Below, one piece after another: positions 44,840-54,010 of a stretch of 64,000 nt of DNA. The translations under genes and the position numbers were made by a program. How positions within the stretch are numbered: position 1 is the stretch's first letter; every line of letters begins with the position of its first letter. Below the pieces are notes generated by a model. It saw nothing but the letters and a program-made list of their open reading frames with translations, was not told the origin of the DNA and searched no databases. The stretch comes from Candidatus Dormiibacterota bacterium. GTDB taxonomy: Bacteria; Chloroflexota; Dormibacteria; Dormibacterales; Dormibacteraceae. The stretch spans positions 174,789 through 238,788 of the forward strand of contig JAMXLM010000002.1 of the NCBI GenBank assembly GCA_024280995.1, read 5' to 3'.

Positions 44840-46921
44840 CTAGCTGATCGAGGTCAGCTCCAGGCGCCGCGCGGCCGCCGCCTTCAGCGCCGGGAAACGG
44901 TCGAGCCCCGGATCCTCCTCGACGAGGCGCTGCACCTCGGCGCGCGTCTCGTCGAGCAGCGCCGGGCTGCGCAACGATTCCATCGCCGCGTCGGTCAAAC
45001 CGTGCTGGCGCGGCCCCATCAGCTCGCCGATCCCGCGTCGCTCCATGTCCTCGCGCGCCAGCGTGAACCCGTCGTGTACGCGTGCAACGAGCTCCAGGCG
45101 CTGCATGGCGCCCTCCGCGAGGTCCTCCGCAAGCAGCAGGCAGTAGCTTCTCGCCGCGCCCCGGCCCACGCGGCCGCGGAACTGGTGCAGCTGGGCCAGG
45201 CCGAATCGGTCGGCACCCTCGATCATCATCACGCTCGCGTTCGGCACGTCAACGCCGACCTCGACGACCGCGGTCGCGACCAGCACCTGGACCTCGCCCG
45301 CGACGAAGCGCTGCATGACCTCTTCCTTGTTCTTGAGCCGGCCGTGGACGAGGTCGAGGCGAAACTCGGGGAACACCTCCGCGCGCAGGCGCTCCGCCTC
45401 GGCCGTCGCCGAGCGGGCCGCCAGCGTCTCCGACTCCTCGATGAGCGGGCAGATCACGAATGCCTGGTGGCCGGCCTTGACCTCGCGGCGAACGATCTCG
45501 TACGCGCGGTTGCGCTCGTCGGGATCGATGACCTCCGTCTCCACCGGCGTCCGGCCCGGCGGAAGCTCGTTGAGCACCGAGACCGACATCTCGCCATACA
45601 GCGCGAGGGCCAGTGTGCGCGGGATCGGCGTCGCGGTCATCGCGAGGAAGTGCGGCCGCCCGCGGCCTTTGCCTCGCAGCAGCTCGCGCTGCCGGGTACC
45701 GAATCGGTGCTGCTCGTCGACGACGGCGAGTCCCAGGTCGAAGAATTTCACGTCGTCCTCGATGAGCGCATGCGTCCCGACCACCAACGCGCATTGACCG
45801 TTAGCTGCCGAGTCCCGTACGCGCCGCCTTTCGGCTGCGCTCTGGCTGCTGACAAGGAGCTCGACGACAAGCCCAGGGAAGCTCTCCTCGAGGTATGCAC
45901 GGAAGCGGTGCAGGTGCTGCCGGGCGAGGATCTCGGTCGGCGCCATCACGACCGTCTGCATCCCGGCGGCGTGCGCCATCGCCGCCGCCGCCGCGGCGAC
46001 CGCGGTCTTGCCCGAACCGACGTCGCCGTTGAGCAGCCGGTTCATCGGAAGCGTGCCGGCCATGTCCTTGAACGTCTCCCAGGTCGAGCGGCGCTGAGCG
46101 TTGGTCAGCTCGAAGCCAAGGCCGGCTTTGAACGCGTCGATGACCTCCTGCCGGTAAGGCATCGGGGTCGCCGGCTCGGCGGCGATGCTCGCGCGCATCA
46201 ACGCGAACGCGGCCTGGAGCTCGAAGAGCTCCGCGAACGCCATCCTCCGGCGCGCGTCGGCGAAGTCCTGGTCCGTCGAGGGTTTGTGTCCGCGGCGGAT
46301 CGCGTCGGCGACGCCGATCAGATGCTGGCGCTCGCGGACTTCCTCGGGGATCACGTCTTCGACACGATCCGCGAGCGGCAGGGCGGACTCTACCCAGCGG
46401 GCGATCTTGCGCGAGCTCAGGCCCTCGACCAGGTGGTACTTCGGCATCAGCCCGCCGACCCGCGTCGGCTGCGATTCCTCGCTTGGCTCCAGCCGCTCGA
46501 AGTGGGGGTTCTGCATCTGCAGCGACCCTCCGTAGCGCGCCACCTTCACGGTTCCGGCGACCGCGACGCGGTCCCCGCGATGCAGCTGCTTTGCGATGAA
46601 CGGCTGGTTGAACCAGACGACTCGCAAGGCGGCGCCAGAGTCGTCGCGGATCGTAGCCTCGGTGAGCCGGATGCGTCGCCTAAGCGACTGCCTGGCGCTG
46701 ATCGCCGAAACCGTCCCGACCACAGTTGCCTGGTTGCCATCGGTGAGCCCCGCGACCTCCGCCGGCGCGCCGTACGTCTCCCAGTCGTAGGGCAGCGTGA
46801 GGAGAAGGTCGCGCACGGTTTCGACGCCCAATCGCGCCAGTCGTTTCGCGTCCGCCGGAGGCAGCCTGGGAATCGATGTCACCGGGGCATCGAGGGCGCG
46901 TGCGAGTGCGAGGACCGGCAT
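44840..46921 (-). CDS. recG: ATP-dependent DNA helicase RecG
   Basis: Branch-migration helicase that rescues stalled forks. 693 aa: N-terminal wedge/OB domain (VETVRDLLLTLPYDWETY), Walker A GDVGSGKTAVA, motif II VVDEQHRFG, MTATPIPRTLAL, and QFRGRVGRG (motif VI). ATG 46921 has TACCCT only 2 nt upstream, so the true start may be slightly downstream if transcription begins there. In many genomes recG follows the Asp23-FakA pair, which lies 5 kb away here. Confidence 0.96.
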   Translation of the reverse strand: MPVLALARALDAPVTSIPRLPPADAKRLARLGVETVRDLLLTLPYDWETYGAPAEVAGLTDGNQATVVGTVSAISARQSLRRRIRLTEATIRDDSGAALRVVWFNQPFIAKQLHRGDRVAVAGTVKVARYGGSLQMQNPHFERLEPSEESQPTRVGGLMPKYHLVEGLSSRKIARWVESALPLADRVEDVIPEEVRERQHLIGVADAIRRGHKPSTDQDFADARRRMAFAELFELQAAFALMRASIAAEPATPMPYRQEVIDAFKAGLGFELTNAQRRSTWETFKDMAGTLPMNRLLNGDVGSGKTAVAAAAAAMAHAAGMQTVVMAPTEILARQHLHRFRAYLEESFPGLVVELLVSSQSAAERRRVRDSAANGQCALVVGTHALIEDDVKFFDLGLAVVDEQHRFGTRQRELLRGKGRGRPHFLAMTATPIPRTLALALYGEMSVSVLNELPPGRTPVETEVIDPDERNRAYEIVRREVKAGHQAFVICPLIEESETLAARSATAEAERLRAEVFPEFRLDLVHGRLKNKEEVMQRFVAGEVQVLVATAVVEVGVDVPNASVMMIEGADRFGLAQLHQFRGRVGRGAARSYCLLLAEDLAEGAMQRLELVARVHDGFTLAREDMERRGIGELMGPRQHGLTDAAMESLRSPALLDETRAEVQRLVEEDPGLDRFPALKAAAARRLELTSIS

Positions 46922-46946
46922 CTAGGGTATTTTCGGAACGGGGGGT

Positions 46947-47726
46947 GTGCCGCTGCTGAAGCGAATTGATCTCGTCGTCATGGTCGTGATGGTCATCGGC
47001 ATCGTCGGCTATGGGCTCGCAAGCATCCTGTATACGGGACTGCAGGTGGCCCAGGCCGACCGCACTCTAGCCGCCGTCGTCGGGCACCAGAACTCTCTTA
47101 ACACCACGTTCGTCGACATCGACAGCCAGGTGAGCACGCTGGACACGACCAAGCCGTTCGACTCGGAGCAGGCGTTGACGCTAGTCGATCTCTCGATCGA
47201 AAACTCAAACGTGGCGACGCGGACCATCGACGAAGACGACCGGTCTCTGAGCGAGGCCGCCAAAGCCCTATACGCCGCCCCGTGGCTGACACCGACCGAG
47301 CACGGCGATCTCGATCGCGAATCCGCGCGCCTTGCGCATGCGCGCGCGGCTCTCGCCGCCGCCCGCGTCATCGCCACCGACGAGTCGCTCGACGGTCAGT
47401 TCTGGCATGCGCTGTACGCCGCCCTCGCCGATTTCTCGACGTTCGAGACGTCGAACGACGTCCTGGCATACAGGAGTGCCAAAGCGGAGTTCGCGTTCGC
47501 GACGGAGATGGCCGCCTACGCGCCAGGGCTGCCCGACGACCTTCACGCGCTGATGACCGACCTCGAGGCGTTCATGGCCGACACCGACCTCGGGACCAGC
47601 GTCGCGGGCGACCTGAACCGGATCGCCGCGTACAACATCGACACGATCGGCAGCGAGATCGACGCCTTCTACCGGCCGATGATCGACCGCTACAACTCGG
47701 AGATCAGCGCGGCGACTGCGGGGTAG
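46947..47726 (+). CDS. Hypothetical protein with one N-terminal TM helix
   Basis: 259 aa, not recognised. GTG 46947 follows a G-rich Shine-Dalgarno-like tract. One TM helix (about residues 8-30, LVVMVVMVIGIVGYGLASIL), then an all-helical extracytoplasmic region with many Ala and acidic residues and no Cys. The arrangement resembles a sensor ectodomain or methyl-accepting-type four-helix bundle without a signalling domain. Divergent from recG by 25 bp; convergent overlap of 23 bp with the small membrane gene. Confidence 0.7.
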   Translation: MPLLKRIDLVVMVVMVIGIVGYGLASILYTGLQVAQADRTLAAVVGHQNSLNTTFVDIDSQVSTLDTTKPFDSEQALTLVDLSIENSNVATRTIDEDDRSLSEAAKALYAAPWLTPTEHGDLDRESARLAHARAALAAARVIATDESLDGQFWHALYAALADFSTFETSNDVLAYRSAKAEFAFATEMAAYAPGLPDDLHALMTDLEAFMADTDLGTSVAGDLNRIAAYNIDTIGSEIDAFYRPMIDRYNSEISAATAG

Positions 47727-47919
47727 GCCCGCCGGCCGCGCGGGCGAACCAGACAAGCTGCCCCGCGAGCAGCACGACCAGCGGCACGAGCGCGGCGGCG
47801 CCGAACCGCGAAACAGCGAACCATCCCAGGGCGAGGATCGCGACGACCACGACGCTCTGCAGCCAGTCGCCGACAAACAGCCCGACGACCTGTCGCGCGG
47901 CCGCGCGGAGAAAGCTCAC
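47704..47919 (-). CDS. Small two-TM membrane protein
   Basis: 71 aa from GTG 47919, which overlaps the stop of the upstream membrane gene as GTGA. Sequence: SFLRAAARQVVGLFVGDW, then two hydrophobic stretches (about 20-38 and 42-60) and a Pro/Gln tail. Accepted because of the coupled start and clean hydrophobic pattern; probably a partner of the COG4280-like protein. Overlaps the convergent gene by 23 bp. Confidence 0.65.
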   Translation of the reverse strand: MSFLRAAARQVVGLFVGDWLQSVVVVAILALGWFAVSRFGAAALVPLVVLLAGQLVWFARAAGGPTPQSPR

Positions 47920-48641
47920 GCCACCACCGCCGGCCGGCGGATGAGCACGATCGCGAGCCGGGACGCAAGGAAGTAGACGGCCAACAGCCCGAGGATGGAC
48001 ACGAAGTCGAGGGGCCACGAGGCGCCCATTCCCTCGGCCGCCCAGAACGTGCCGAGGCTGGTGAGGATCACGCCCACTCCGTACTTGAGGGTGTTCTCGG
48101 GCACACGCGCCAGCGGCCCGCGAACGACGAGGCCCGCCGCCGCGACGACGATCGCCGCGAGGATGCCGCCGGCGATCGCCGCGGGGAATCCGTGACCGGC
48201 CCCGCCGACCGCGATCACGATGAAGACGACCTCGAGGCCTTCGAGAAAGACTCCCTTCAGCGCGAGGACGAATCCGACCCAGTCCCGCCTGGTGGTCGCC
48301 TCGCCAAGCTGAGAAACCGCCTGGTTGTAGGCGTGCTCTTCGTCGTGCTTGGCGACCACGCCCGCGGAGCGGAGGACGGCCTTGTGGAGCCACCGCAGGC
48401 CGAACAGCAGCAGGAGCGTGCCGACGACGAGCTTGAGCGCGGATTCGGGGATCGTGGTGACGATGAGCTGTCCGAATGCGATCACCAGGGCGACGAGCAG
48501 CACGATCGCGGCGGCGGTGCCGAGGAGCGGCTCGCGCCAGCCACGCGTCAGGCCGACCGCGAGGACGATGGTGAGCGCCTCGGTCGCTTCGACGGCCGAC
48601 CCCAGGAAGGCGGCGCCGAAGATGAGTATCTGCTGTCCCAT
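47916..48641 (-). CDS. COG4280-like polytopic membrane protein
   Basis: 241 aa with about seven TM helices. The first helix contains GSAVEATEALTIVLAVGLTRGW, acidic residues within the membrane; a second acidic TM motif is GVFLEGLEVVFIVIAVG, reminiscent of the paired motifs of ion/metal permeases such as FTR1/TerC-like families. A charged cytosolic loop KHDEEHAYNQ is between. Transport role is inferred. Divergent from the DUF2236 gene by 23 bp. Confidence 0.75.
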   Translation of the reverse strand: MGQQILIFGAAFLGSAVEATEALTIVLAVGLTRGWREPLLGTAAAIVLLVALVIAFGQLIVTTIPESALKLVVGTLLLLFGLRWLHKAVLRSAGVVAKHDEEHAYNQAVSQLGEATTRRDWVGFVLALKGVFLEGLEVVFIVIAVGGAGHGFPAAIAGGILAAIVVAAAGLVVRGPLARVPENTLKYGVGVILTSLGTFWAAEGMGASWPLDFVSILGLLAVYFLASRLAIVLIRRPAVVA

Positions 48642-48664
48642 CGTTAGATAGAAAAATAACGACC

Positions 48665-49462
48665 ATGGCTCGCGAAGGGCTCTACCCCGAAGGTTCGATC
48701 ACCCGGCGCGTGAACCGTGAGAACGTCCTGCTGCTCGGCGGCGGCCGCGCGCTGCTGATGCAGCTGGCGCACCCGAAGGTCGCCGCAGGGGTGGACCAAC
48801 ACTCGGATTTCCGGAAGCGGCCGGTACAACGCTTACGCCGGACCATCCGGATGACGATGGCGATCGTCTTCGGCGACCGTGAGACGGCGGTGGCCGCGGC
48901 GCGGATGGTGAACCAGACCCACGCCCGCGTGCGCGGCGACGGTTACCGGGCGCTCGATCCGGGGCTGCTGCTTTGGGTGCACGCGACGCTCGTCGACTCC
49001 GCGCTCGTGACGTACGAGACGTTCGTCAAACCCTTGTCGGAGCGGGAGCGGGACGAGTTCTACCAGGAGTCGAAGGTGCTGGGGGCGCTGCTGGGGATCC
49101 CACAGGAGGTGTTTCCCGCCTCGCATCGAGACTTCGAGACCTACGTGGCCTCCGTGGTCGCAAGTGGCGAGCTGAACGTCGGGCCGACGGCTCGCGAGCT
49201 TGGCCGCCTGGTGCTGCGTCCGAAGCTCCGACTCCTGCCGGGGCCGGCGATGATCCCGTTCGAGGTCGTGACCGCCGGATTGCTGCCGCCCGCACTGCGC
49301 GAGCAGTACGGGCTCGGGTGGTCTTCGCGGCAGGAGCGACTGTTCCGGCTCATGGTGAAGGCGATCCCGCGCCTCGTCGCCGTCACGCCCCCCGTCTTGC
49401 GGGTCTGGCCGCTGCCCGGCCGGAACGTAAGCCTTGCGCCTAGCCTGACTCTTACTTCTTGA
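48665..49462 (+). CDS. DUF2236/mpaB-like oxygenase
   Basis: 265 aa. Family blocks: NVLLLGGGRALLMQLAHPKVAAGV, DQHSDF, VFGD, the His in QTHARVRG and LLLWVHATLVDSAL, residues known to bind haem b in latex-clearing-type (Lcp) relatives. Soluble, no TM. Substrate unknown. Its 3' end overlaps fakB by 11 bp (convergent). Confidence 0.87.
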   Translation: MAREGLYPEGSITRRVNRENVLLLGGGRALLMQLAHPKVAAGVDQHSDFRKRPVQRLRRTIRMTMAIVFGDRETAVAAARMVNQTHARVRGDGYRALDPGLLLWVHATLVDSALVTYETFVKPLSERERDEFYQESKVLGALLGIPQEVFPASHRDFETYVASVVASGELNVGPTARELGRLVLRPKLRLLPGPAMIPFEVVTAGLLPPALREQYGLGWSSRQERLFRLMVKAIPRLVAVTPPVLRVWPLPGRNVSLAPSLTLTS

Positions 49463-50279
49463 CGTAGACCAGGCCCAACGCTTTTGGGCCGGTGTGCGTG
49501 CCCAGCACGCAGCCGATCTGGCCGATCGGAATCTCCATGTCCGGGAGCTCCTGGCGAAGCTGGGTGGCGATCGCATCGGCCTCGTCGCGCGCCTGCGCGT
49601 GCATCACGGCGAGCGTCTCGACCGGCATCTCGGAGCGGAAGAACTCGACCATGCGCGGCACGGCGCGCGAGCGCGTCCGCACGCGGTCGACCGGCTTGAT
49701 CTCGGCGTTGGCGACGAGCAGGAGCGGCTTGAGATCGAGCATCGTTCCGATCATGGCCTGCGCACGGCTGAGCCTCCCTCCCATCTCGAGATATCTCAGC
49801 GTGTCGAGCAGCGCGAGGACGCGAGTCTTCGGCACTCGCTCCTTGACCGCGGCGACGGCCTCGTCGAGAGTCTCGGACTCGGCCGCGACGCGACACAGGA
49901 ACGCGATGGGCATCGAAACCGTCTGGCTGTCGATCACCTCGACCTTGAATCCGTCCACCGAAGAAGCGCCCACTCGCGCCGCCTCCGCGGTCGCCGACAG
50001 CTGCGCGCCGATGTGGATGGAGATGCAGCCGTCGTGGTCCCTGGAGAGGCGCTCGTAGGCCTCGGCGAACTCGCCCGGTGAGGGCGCCGACGTCGTCGGC
50101 AGCGTCGTCGACCTGGCGAGGCGCGCGAAGAACTGCTCGTTGGTCATGTCCACGCCGTCGCGGAACGTCTCGGTGCCGAACAGGACCTTCAACGGCACGA
50201 CCTCGACGCCGTAGCGCGTGCGCCATTCGTCGGGCAGGTCGGCAGTGGAGTCGGTGACGACCGCGAAGCTGCGGGTCAA
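49452..50279 (-). CDS. DegV-family fatty-acid-binding protein (FakB-like)
   Basis: 275 aa from TTG 50279: FAVVTDSTADLPDEW, VVPLKVLFGTETFRDGVDMT, TTSAPSPGEFAEAYERL, SIHIGAQLSATAEAA, GTHTGPKALGLVY. DegV proteins hold a fatty acid for phosphorylation by FakA, encoded directly upstream, so FakB is the likely role. No Shine-Dalgarno is seen before the TTG; the long upstream extension of the ORF is inside fakA and is not used. Confidence 0.9.
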   Translation of the reverse strand: MTRSFAVVTDSTADLPDEWRTRYGVEVVPLKVLFGTETFRDGVDMTNEQFFARLARSTTLPTTSAPSPGEFAEAYERLSRDHDGCISIHIGAQLSATAEAARVGASSVDGFKVEVIDSQTVSMPIAFLCRVAAESETLDEAVAAVKERVPKTRVLALLDTLRYLEMGGRLSRAQAMIGTMLDLKPLLLVANAEIKPVDRVRTRSRAVPRMVEFFRSEMPVETLAVMHAQARDEADAIATQLRQELPDMEIPIGQIGCVLGTHTGPKALGLVYVKK

Positions 50280-50289
50280 ATGCGAATAG

Positions 50290-51936
50290 TTACTCGACGG
50301 AGAGGATGAAGGGGTAGTGGTGCTGGCCACCGTGCTGGACCTCGACCTCGAGGCCAGGATGCTGCGACCGGATCTCCGACTCGAGCCGTGCCAGCTCGTC
50401 ATCGCTCGCCTGCTCGCCGCGATAGACGGTCACGAGCTCGTAGGAGTCGGGCCCGAGCTTGTTCAGCGCCTGGTTGACGACCGTGGCGTAGTCGTCGCCA
50501 GCGAACTCGAGCTTGTCGTTGATGAGTCCGATGACGTCGCCTTTGTGGACCCGAAGGCCGTTGGAGCGGGTGTCGCGTACAGCGTGCGTGACCTCGATGG
50601 TCTGCACACGCTCCGCCTCCGTCTTCATCGCCCGCTCGTTCTCCGTGCCCGAACGGTCCTGGCGGAAGGAGACCACCGCGGAGACACCCTGCGGCACGCT
50701 GTGAGTCTCGATGAGGTGAACCCGCTTCTTCGTGAGGCCGACGACCTGCTTGGCCGCGGCGATGACATTGCCGTTGTTGGGCAGCAGGATGGCCTCGTCG
50801 TAGGGCAGCGCCTCGATAGCGTTGAGGATGTCCTGCGTGCTGGGATTCATCGTCTGACCGCCCTCGATGATCGCGTCGACGCCAAGACCGCGGAAGATGT
50901 CTACCAGGCCGCGGCCGGCGACCACAGCCACCAGGCCGACGCCGTTGGGACGCGGCGCGGACGGCCGGCCGCCCTCGGTTTCGATGATCCGGCGGTGCTG
51001 CGTCGACATGTCGCCGACGTTGAGCTTCAGGAGCTTGCCGTAGCCGTTTGCCAGGTTGATCACGCGGGTCGGTTCGTCGGTGTGGACGTGCACCTTCACG
51101 AGCTCCGGCTCGCCCACGACGAGGACCGAGTTGCCGAGCGCCTCGATCTGCCGGCGTATGAGCTCGGTGTCGAGGTTGTTGCCCTCGATCAGGAACTCGG
51201 TGCAGTAGCCCCAGCCGCCTTCGGGCAGGTCCATCGAGATCTGCGCCGCCGGGATGACGGGTTTCTTGGCCGCTTCGAGGTTGCCGAACGCCGAGTCCGA
51301 TTCTTCGACGCTCTTGAGCATGCCCTCAAGGATCAGCTGAAGGCCGAACCCGCCCGCGTCGACGACTCCCGCGTCGCGGAGGATCTGGAGCTGGCTCGGC
51401 GTCTTCTGAACCGCGGACTTGGCGCCGGCAGCGGCGGCGGCGATGACTCGCGGCACGCTCGCGTCGGGGCTGTCGGCGGCGGTCGCCGCGGCGCGGCCCG
51501 CCTCCCGCGCGACGGTGAGGATCGTTCCCTCGGTGGGCTTGTTGACCGCGCGGTAGGCGGCGTTCGCGGCTTCCTCGAAGGCGGCCGCGAGCTCGGCCGG
51601 CGTGAGCGAGCTTTTGCCCTCGACCGCGCGGGCGAAGCCCCGGAAGATCTGCGAAAGGATCACGCCCGAGTTCCCGCGCGCGCCCATCAGGCTGCCGTGG
51701 GAGGCGAGCTTGGCGATCTTGCTGACCTCGGCCGCGTTGGACTCCTTCACGTCCTCGACGGCGCTCTGGAGTGTCAGCAGCATGTTGGTGCCGGTGTCGC
51801 CGTCAGGGACCGGGAAGACGTTGAGGCGGTTGACCTCCTCGTGGTTCGAGCCGAGCCAGCTCAGGCTGCCGAGGAGGGCGCGTTTGAAGAGCTGGCCATC
51901 GACTCCCGTCCCGGTCGTCCTGGCGGGCGCGGCCAA
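50290..51936 (-). CDS. fakA: Fatty acid kinase catalytic subunit (DAK2/YloV family)
   Basis: Phosphorylates FakB-bound fatty acids to acyl-phosphate for phospholipid synthesis. 548 aa: N-terminal DAK2 ATP-binding domain (LNVFPVPDGDTGTNMLLTL, HGSLMGARGNSGVILSQI), central FakA domain with CTEFLIEG and HVHTDEP, and a C-terminal DegV-like domain. TTG 51936 directly follows the Asp23 stop. Asp23-fakA-fakB reads as one operon; plsX/plsY are not in the window. Confidence 0.94.
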   Translation of the reverse strand: MAAPARTTGTGVDGQLFKRALLGSLSWLGSNHEEVNRLNVFPVPDGDTGTNMLLTLQSAVEDVKESNAAEVSKIAKLASHGSLMGARGNSGVILSQIFRGFARAVEGKSSLTPAELAAAFEEAANAAYRAVNKPTEGTILTVAREAGRAAATAADSPDASVPRVIAAAAAGAKSAVQKTPSQLQILRDAGVVDAGGFGLQLILEGMLKSVEESDSAFGNLEAAKKPVIPAAQISMDLPEGGWGYCTEFLIEGNNLDTELIRRQIEALGNSVLVVGEPELVKVHVHTDEPTRVINLANGYGKLLKLNVGDMSTQHRRIIETEGGRPSAPRPNGVGLVAVVAGRGLVDIFRGLGVDAIIEGGQTMNPSTQDILNAIEALPYDEAILLPNNGNVIAAAKQVVGLTKKRVHLIETHSVPQGVSAVVSFRQDRSGTENERAMKTEAERVQTIEVTHAVRDTRSNGLRVHKGDVIGLINDKLEFAGDDYATVVNQALNKLGPDSYELVTVYRGEQASDDELARLESEIRSQHPGLEVEVQHGGQHHYPFILSVE

Positions 51937-52338
51937 CTAACGGCCCTCTCGCTCTTCGCGGACGCCCTGGACGTTGACGTTGACCCGGACTACGGGCACG
52001 TTCACGGAGCGCTCGACCTCGAACTTGACCGTCTCCTGGAGGTTGTGCGCGACCTCCGTGATCCGGATGCCGTACTGGACGATGACGTAGACGTCGATCA
52101 CCAGGCCGTCGTCGGACTGCTCGACGTCGACGCCCTTGTCGACGTTCTCGCGTCGCAGCAGCTCGGCGAAGCCGTCCCTGAGGCCGGTGCCCGCCATGCC
52201 GCTGATGCCGTAGCAGCGCATCGCGGCGTGCCCGGCGATCGCCGCGACGGCGCTCGGAAAGACCTCGATCCGGCCCCATCGGTGGGAGGAGATCAAGGCG
52301 GTTTTGGGGCTGGTGTCGGGTGTCGTCTTGGAGGCCAT
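51937..52338 (-). CDS. Asp23/Gls24 family protein
   Basis: 133 aa from ATG 52338 (GAGG 6 nt upstream); ATG 52350 is also possible. Asp23 block IEVFPSAVAAIAGHAAMRCYGISGM, ENVDKGVDVEQSDDGLVIDVYVIVQYG and VRVNVNVQGVR. Cell-envelope-associated alkaline-shock-type protein; its fixed position before fakA is well known from Firmicutes. Divergent from rpmB. Confidence 0.9.
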   Translation of the reverse strand: MASKTTPDTSPKTALISSHRWGRIEVFPSAVAAIAGHAAMRCYGISGMAGTGLRDGFAELLRRENVDKGVDVEQSDDGLVIDVYVIVQYGIRITEVAHNLQETVKFEVERSVNVPVVRVNVNVQGVREEREGR

Positions 52339-52352
52339 CTGAGGCCTCATGG

Positions 52353-52358
52353 TACAAT
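52353..52358 (+). promoter_or_regulatory. -10 box of rpmB
   Basis: TACAAT, with TTGGAG (52328-52333) 19 nt upstream as a weak -35. It predicts a leader of about 65-70 nt before ATG 52432. Confidence 0.4.
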
Positions 52359-52431
52359 TCGGCTCCGCGTCGAGCGCCCGTTCGGTGGTCGATCGATGCT
52401 CCGCGGAAGACTCCCAATCGGAAGGTAACTC

Positions 52432-52611
52432 ATGGCCAAACAGTGCGCGATCTGCGGCAAGACGCCGCAGTACGGACATCACGTCAGCCACGCCAAGAAC
52501 CGGGTGAACCGGAGGTTCTTGCCCAACCTGCAGATGGGGCGGGTGACGGTGTCGGGCAAGACGTTTCGCGCGCGCGTCTGTACTCGCTGCCTGAGGACGT
52601 ACTCCGCCTAG
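52432..52611 (+). CDS. rpmB: 50S ribosomal protein L28, zinc-binding form
   Basis: 59 aa: MAKQCAICGKTPQYGHHVSH then RRFLPNLQMGRV and the C-terminal VCTRCLRTYSA; the CxxC pairs form a zinc site. ATG 52432 has GGAAGG upstream. Divergent rpmB/Asp23 is the classical arrangement. Confidence 0.95.
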   Translation: MAKQCAICGKTPQYGHHVSHAKNRVNRRFLPNLQMGRVTVSGKTFRARVCTRCLRTYSA

Positions 52612-52741
52612 AGCCGCCGCTCTCGTATGGGTCGGGCAAGCGGTGCGAAATCACTGCGCCTCCCGACCACGCGAACCGTCGATGACCTTGCCCTTCTCGC
52701 CTTCGAGGTCGTGCGAGACGTTCAGGGACAGGTACGGAAGG

Positions 52742-53164
52742 TCAGGAGTGGGCGATGCCCTCCTCCAGCACGTCTTTCAGGACGACCGCCTGGTTGTGCT
52801 CCTCGTCGCGGGCGCCGTACAGCAGCACGAGCGTGCCTTTCGTGGCGAGCTGAGCCAGCTCGCGGAGAGGCGCCGTGTTCTCAGCAAGCTCGTGCCGGTA
52901 GCGAGTCTCGAACCCCGGCCATCGCCTCGGGTCGTGCCCGAACCACTTCCGCAGCGCAGGCGACGGCGCGACATCCTTTGCCCAGCGCTCCAGGTGCAGC
53001 GAATCCCTGCTCACCCCCCGCGGCCACACCCGGTCGACCAGGACGCGGACCTCGTGCGGGCCTCCTGCCTTGTGATCGTAGACACGGCGGATGACGATCT
53101 TCGGCGGGTCAGGCATGTTGCCTGCGTCGTCCAGGAAGTGCGCAAAACAGGGCGCTTCGCCCAT
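52742..53164 (-). CDS. DUF488-family protein
   Basis: 140 aa from ATG 53164, chosen because TAGTAT lies 6 nt upstream. ATG 53116 would give the 124-aa family core (KIVIRRVYDHK, VRVLVDRVWPRGVSRDSLHLERWAKDVAPS, WFGHDPRRWPGFETRY, LVLLYGARDEEHNQAVVL). Function of DUF488 is unknown. Stands alone after rpmB on the opposite strand. Confidence 0.85.
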   Translation of the reverse strand: MGEAPCFAHFLDDAGNMPDPPKIVIRRVYDHKAGGPHEVRVLVDRVWPRGVSRDSLHLERWAKDVAPSPALRKWFGHDPRRWPGFETRYRHELAENTAPLRELAQLATKGTLVLLYGARDEEHNQAVVLKDVLEEGIAHS

Positions 53165-53170
53165 GACTCG

Positions 53171-53176
53171 ATACTA
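53171..53176 (-). promoter_or_regulatory. -10 box of the DUF488 gene
   Basis: Minus-strand TAGTAT, 6 nt from ATG 53164; same hexamer followed by CGA as at the dioxygenase promoter. Confidence 0.45.
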
Positions 53177-53206
53177 GTAGCGGAATGCCGCACGCGGCCG
53201 CCGATC

Positions 53207-53545
53207 TCAGAGACCCCACGACCTCACGCGGTCCGGATGAATCCGGATCATTGCGACCGGACCTTCGATCGCCTCGGCCCGACCCCGGACCTCGATCCCC
53301 CGCGGACGCCACGGCTCCAGGACCTCGTCGATCACGATCGCGGCCCGCCCGCTGCGGTCAACGTCGCGGAATTTCTTGGTCAGTGCGAAGTCGTTCCCTC
53401 CCACGTCGATTGTGTCGGTCTCCGCGTTGAAGGCCCAGCCGACCGGAACGACGTGGGGCGTGCCGTCACGCCCCACGGTGGCGATCCGCGCCAGCCGGCG
53501 GCCGCTGCGGAGGTAGGCGAGCTCGTTTTCAGCGAACGCGCTCAT
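53207..53545 (-). CDS. PPOX-class, probably F420-dependent, oxidoreductase
   Basis: 112-aa split-barrel flavin/F420-binding protein: NELAYLRSGRRLARIATVG, GTPHVVPVGWAFN, GRAAIVIDEV, RGIEVRGRAEAI and C-terminal IRIHPDRVRSWGL, a tail typical of the F420-linked group. ATG 53545 overlaps the membrane-gene stop as ATGA. Similar fold to the gene at 61600. Confidence 0.85.
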   Translation of the reverse strand: MSAFAENELAYLRSGRRLARIATVGRDGTPHVVPVGWAFNAETDTIDVGGNDFALTKKFRDVDRSGRAAIVIDEVLEPWRPRGIEVRGRAEAIEGPVAMIRIHPDRVRSWGL

Positions 53546-53985
53546 ACCGGCACCTGGCGCCGGAACTGCCCCGCAAGCGTCGCCAGCACGCCGATGCTGA
53601 TCGCCCAGACGGTCACGTGCATCGCGGCCATGGTCAGGCGCATCGCCCCGTGCGGCCCCGGAATCGTGGCCGGCATGGCGAGCGAAGCCAGCGCGAGGGC
53701 GGTCGCAACGACGCGAAAGTTTCGGACCGGCCTGCGCGTCGTGAGACCCAGCACTCCGAGCAGAAGGCCCGAGGCGATCGTCGCCACCAACGCCGTAACC
53801 GCCACGGACCCCAGACTCATCGGGCCCATCCCCAACAGCGAGGGGAGCACGACACGTTCGTCGACCAGGCCGGCCGCCGAACCTGCCAGGTAGAGCGCGG
53901 ACGTGACGGCGACCGCCGCAGCGGCGCCGATTCCGGTCGCCCATGCAAGCCGGGACGGCGTGATCTCATTTTCCCAATCGGTCAC
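53542..53985 (-). CDS. Four-TM membrane protein divergent from marR
   Basis: 147 aa from GTG 53985 with AGGGGG 7 nt upstream. Four TM helices (about 17-37, 50-72, 85-105, 113-135), of the DUF6069-like type seen in actinobacteria next to MarR genes; family assignment tentative. Longer start GTG 54015 is rejected because it overlaps the operator palindrome. Likely under MarR control and cotranscribed with the PPOX gene. Confidence 0.72.
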   Translation of the reverse strand: MTDWENEITPSRLAWATGIGAAAAVAVTSALYLAGSAAGLVDERVVLPSLLGMGPMSLGSVAVTALVATIASGLLLGVLGLTTRRPVRNFRVVATALALASLAMPATIPGPHGAMRLTMAAMHVTVWAISIGVLATLAGQFRRQVPV

Positions 53986-54010
53986 TTGAATACCCCCTAT
54001 GCGTGATAGT

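Noticed and set aside
45002..46969. 655-aa ORF antisense to recG
   Set aside because: Low-complexity shadow of recG codon structure; no recognisable domain.
50317..52428. 703-aa ORF antisense to fakA and the Asp23 gene
   Set aside because: Covers two conserved genes in the opposite direction; composition typical of GC-rich antisense frames.
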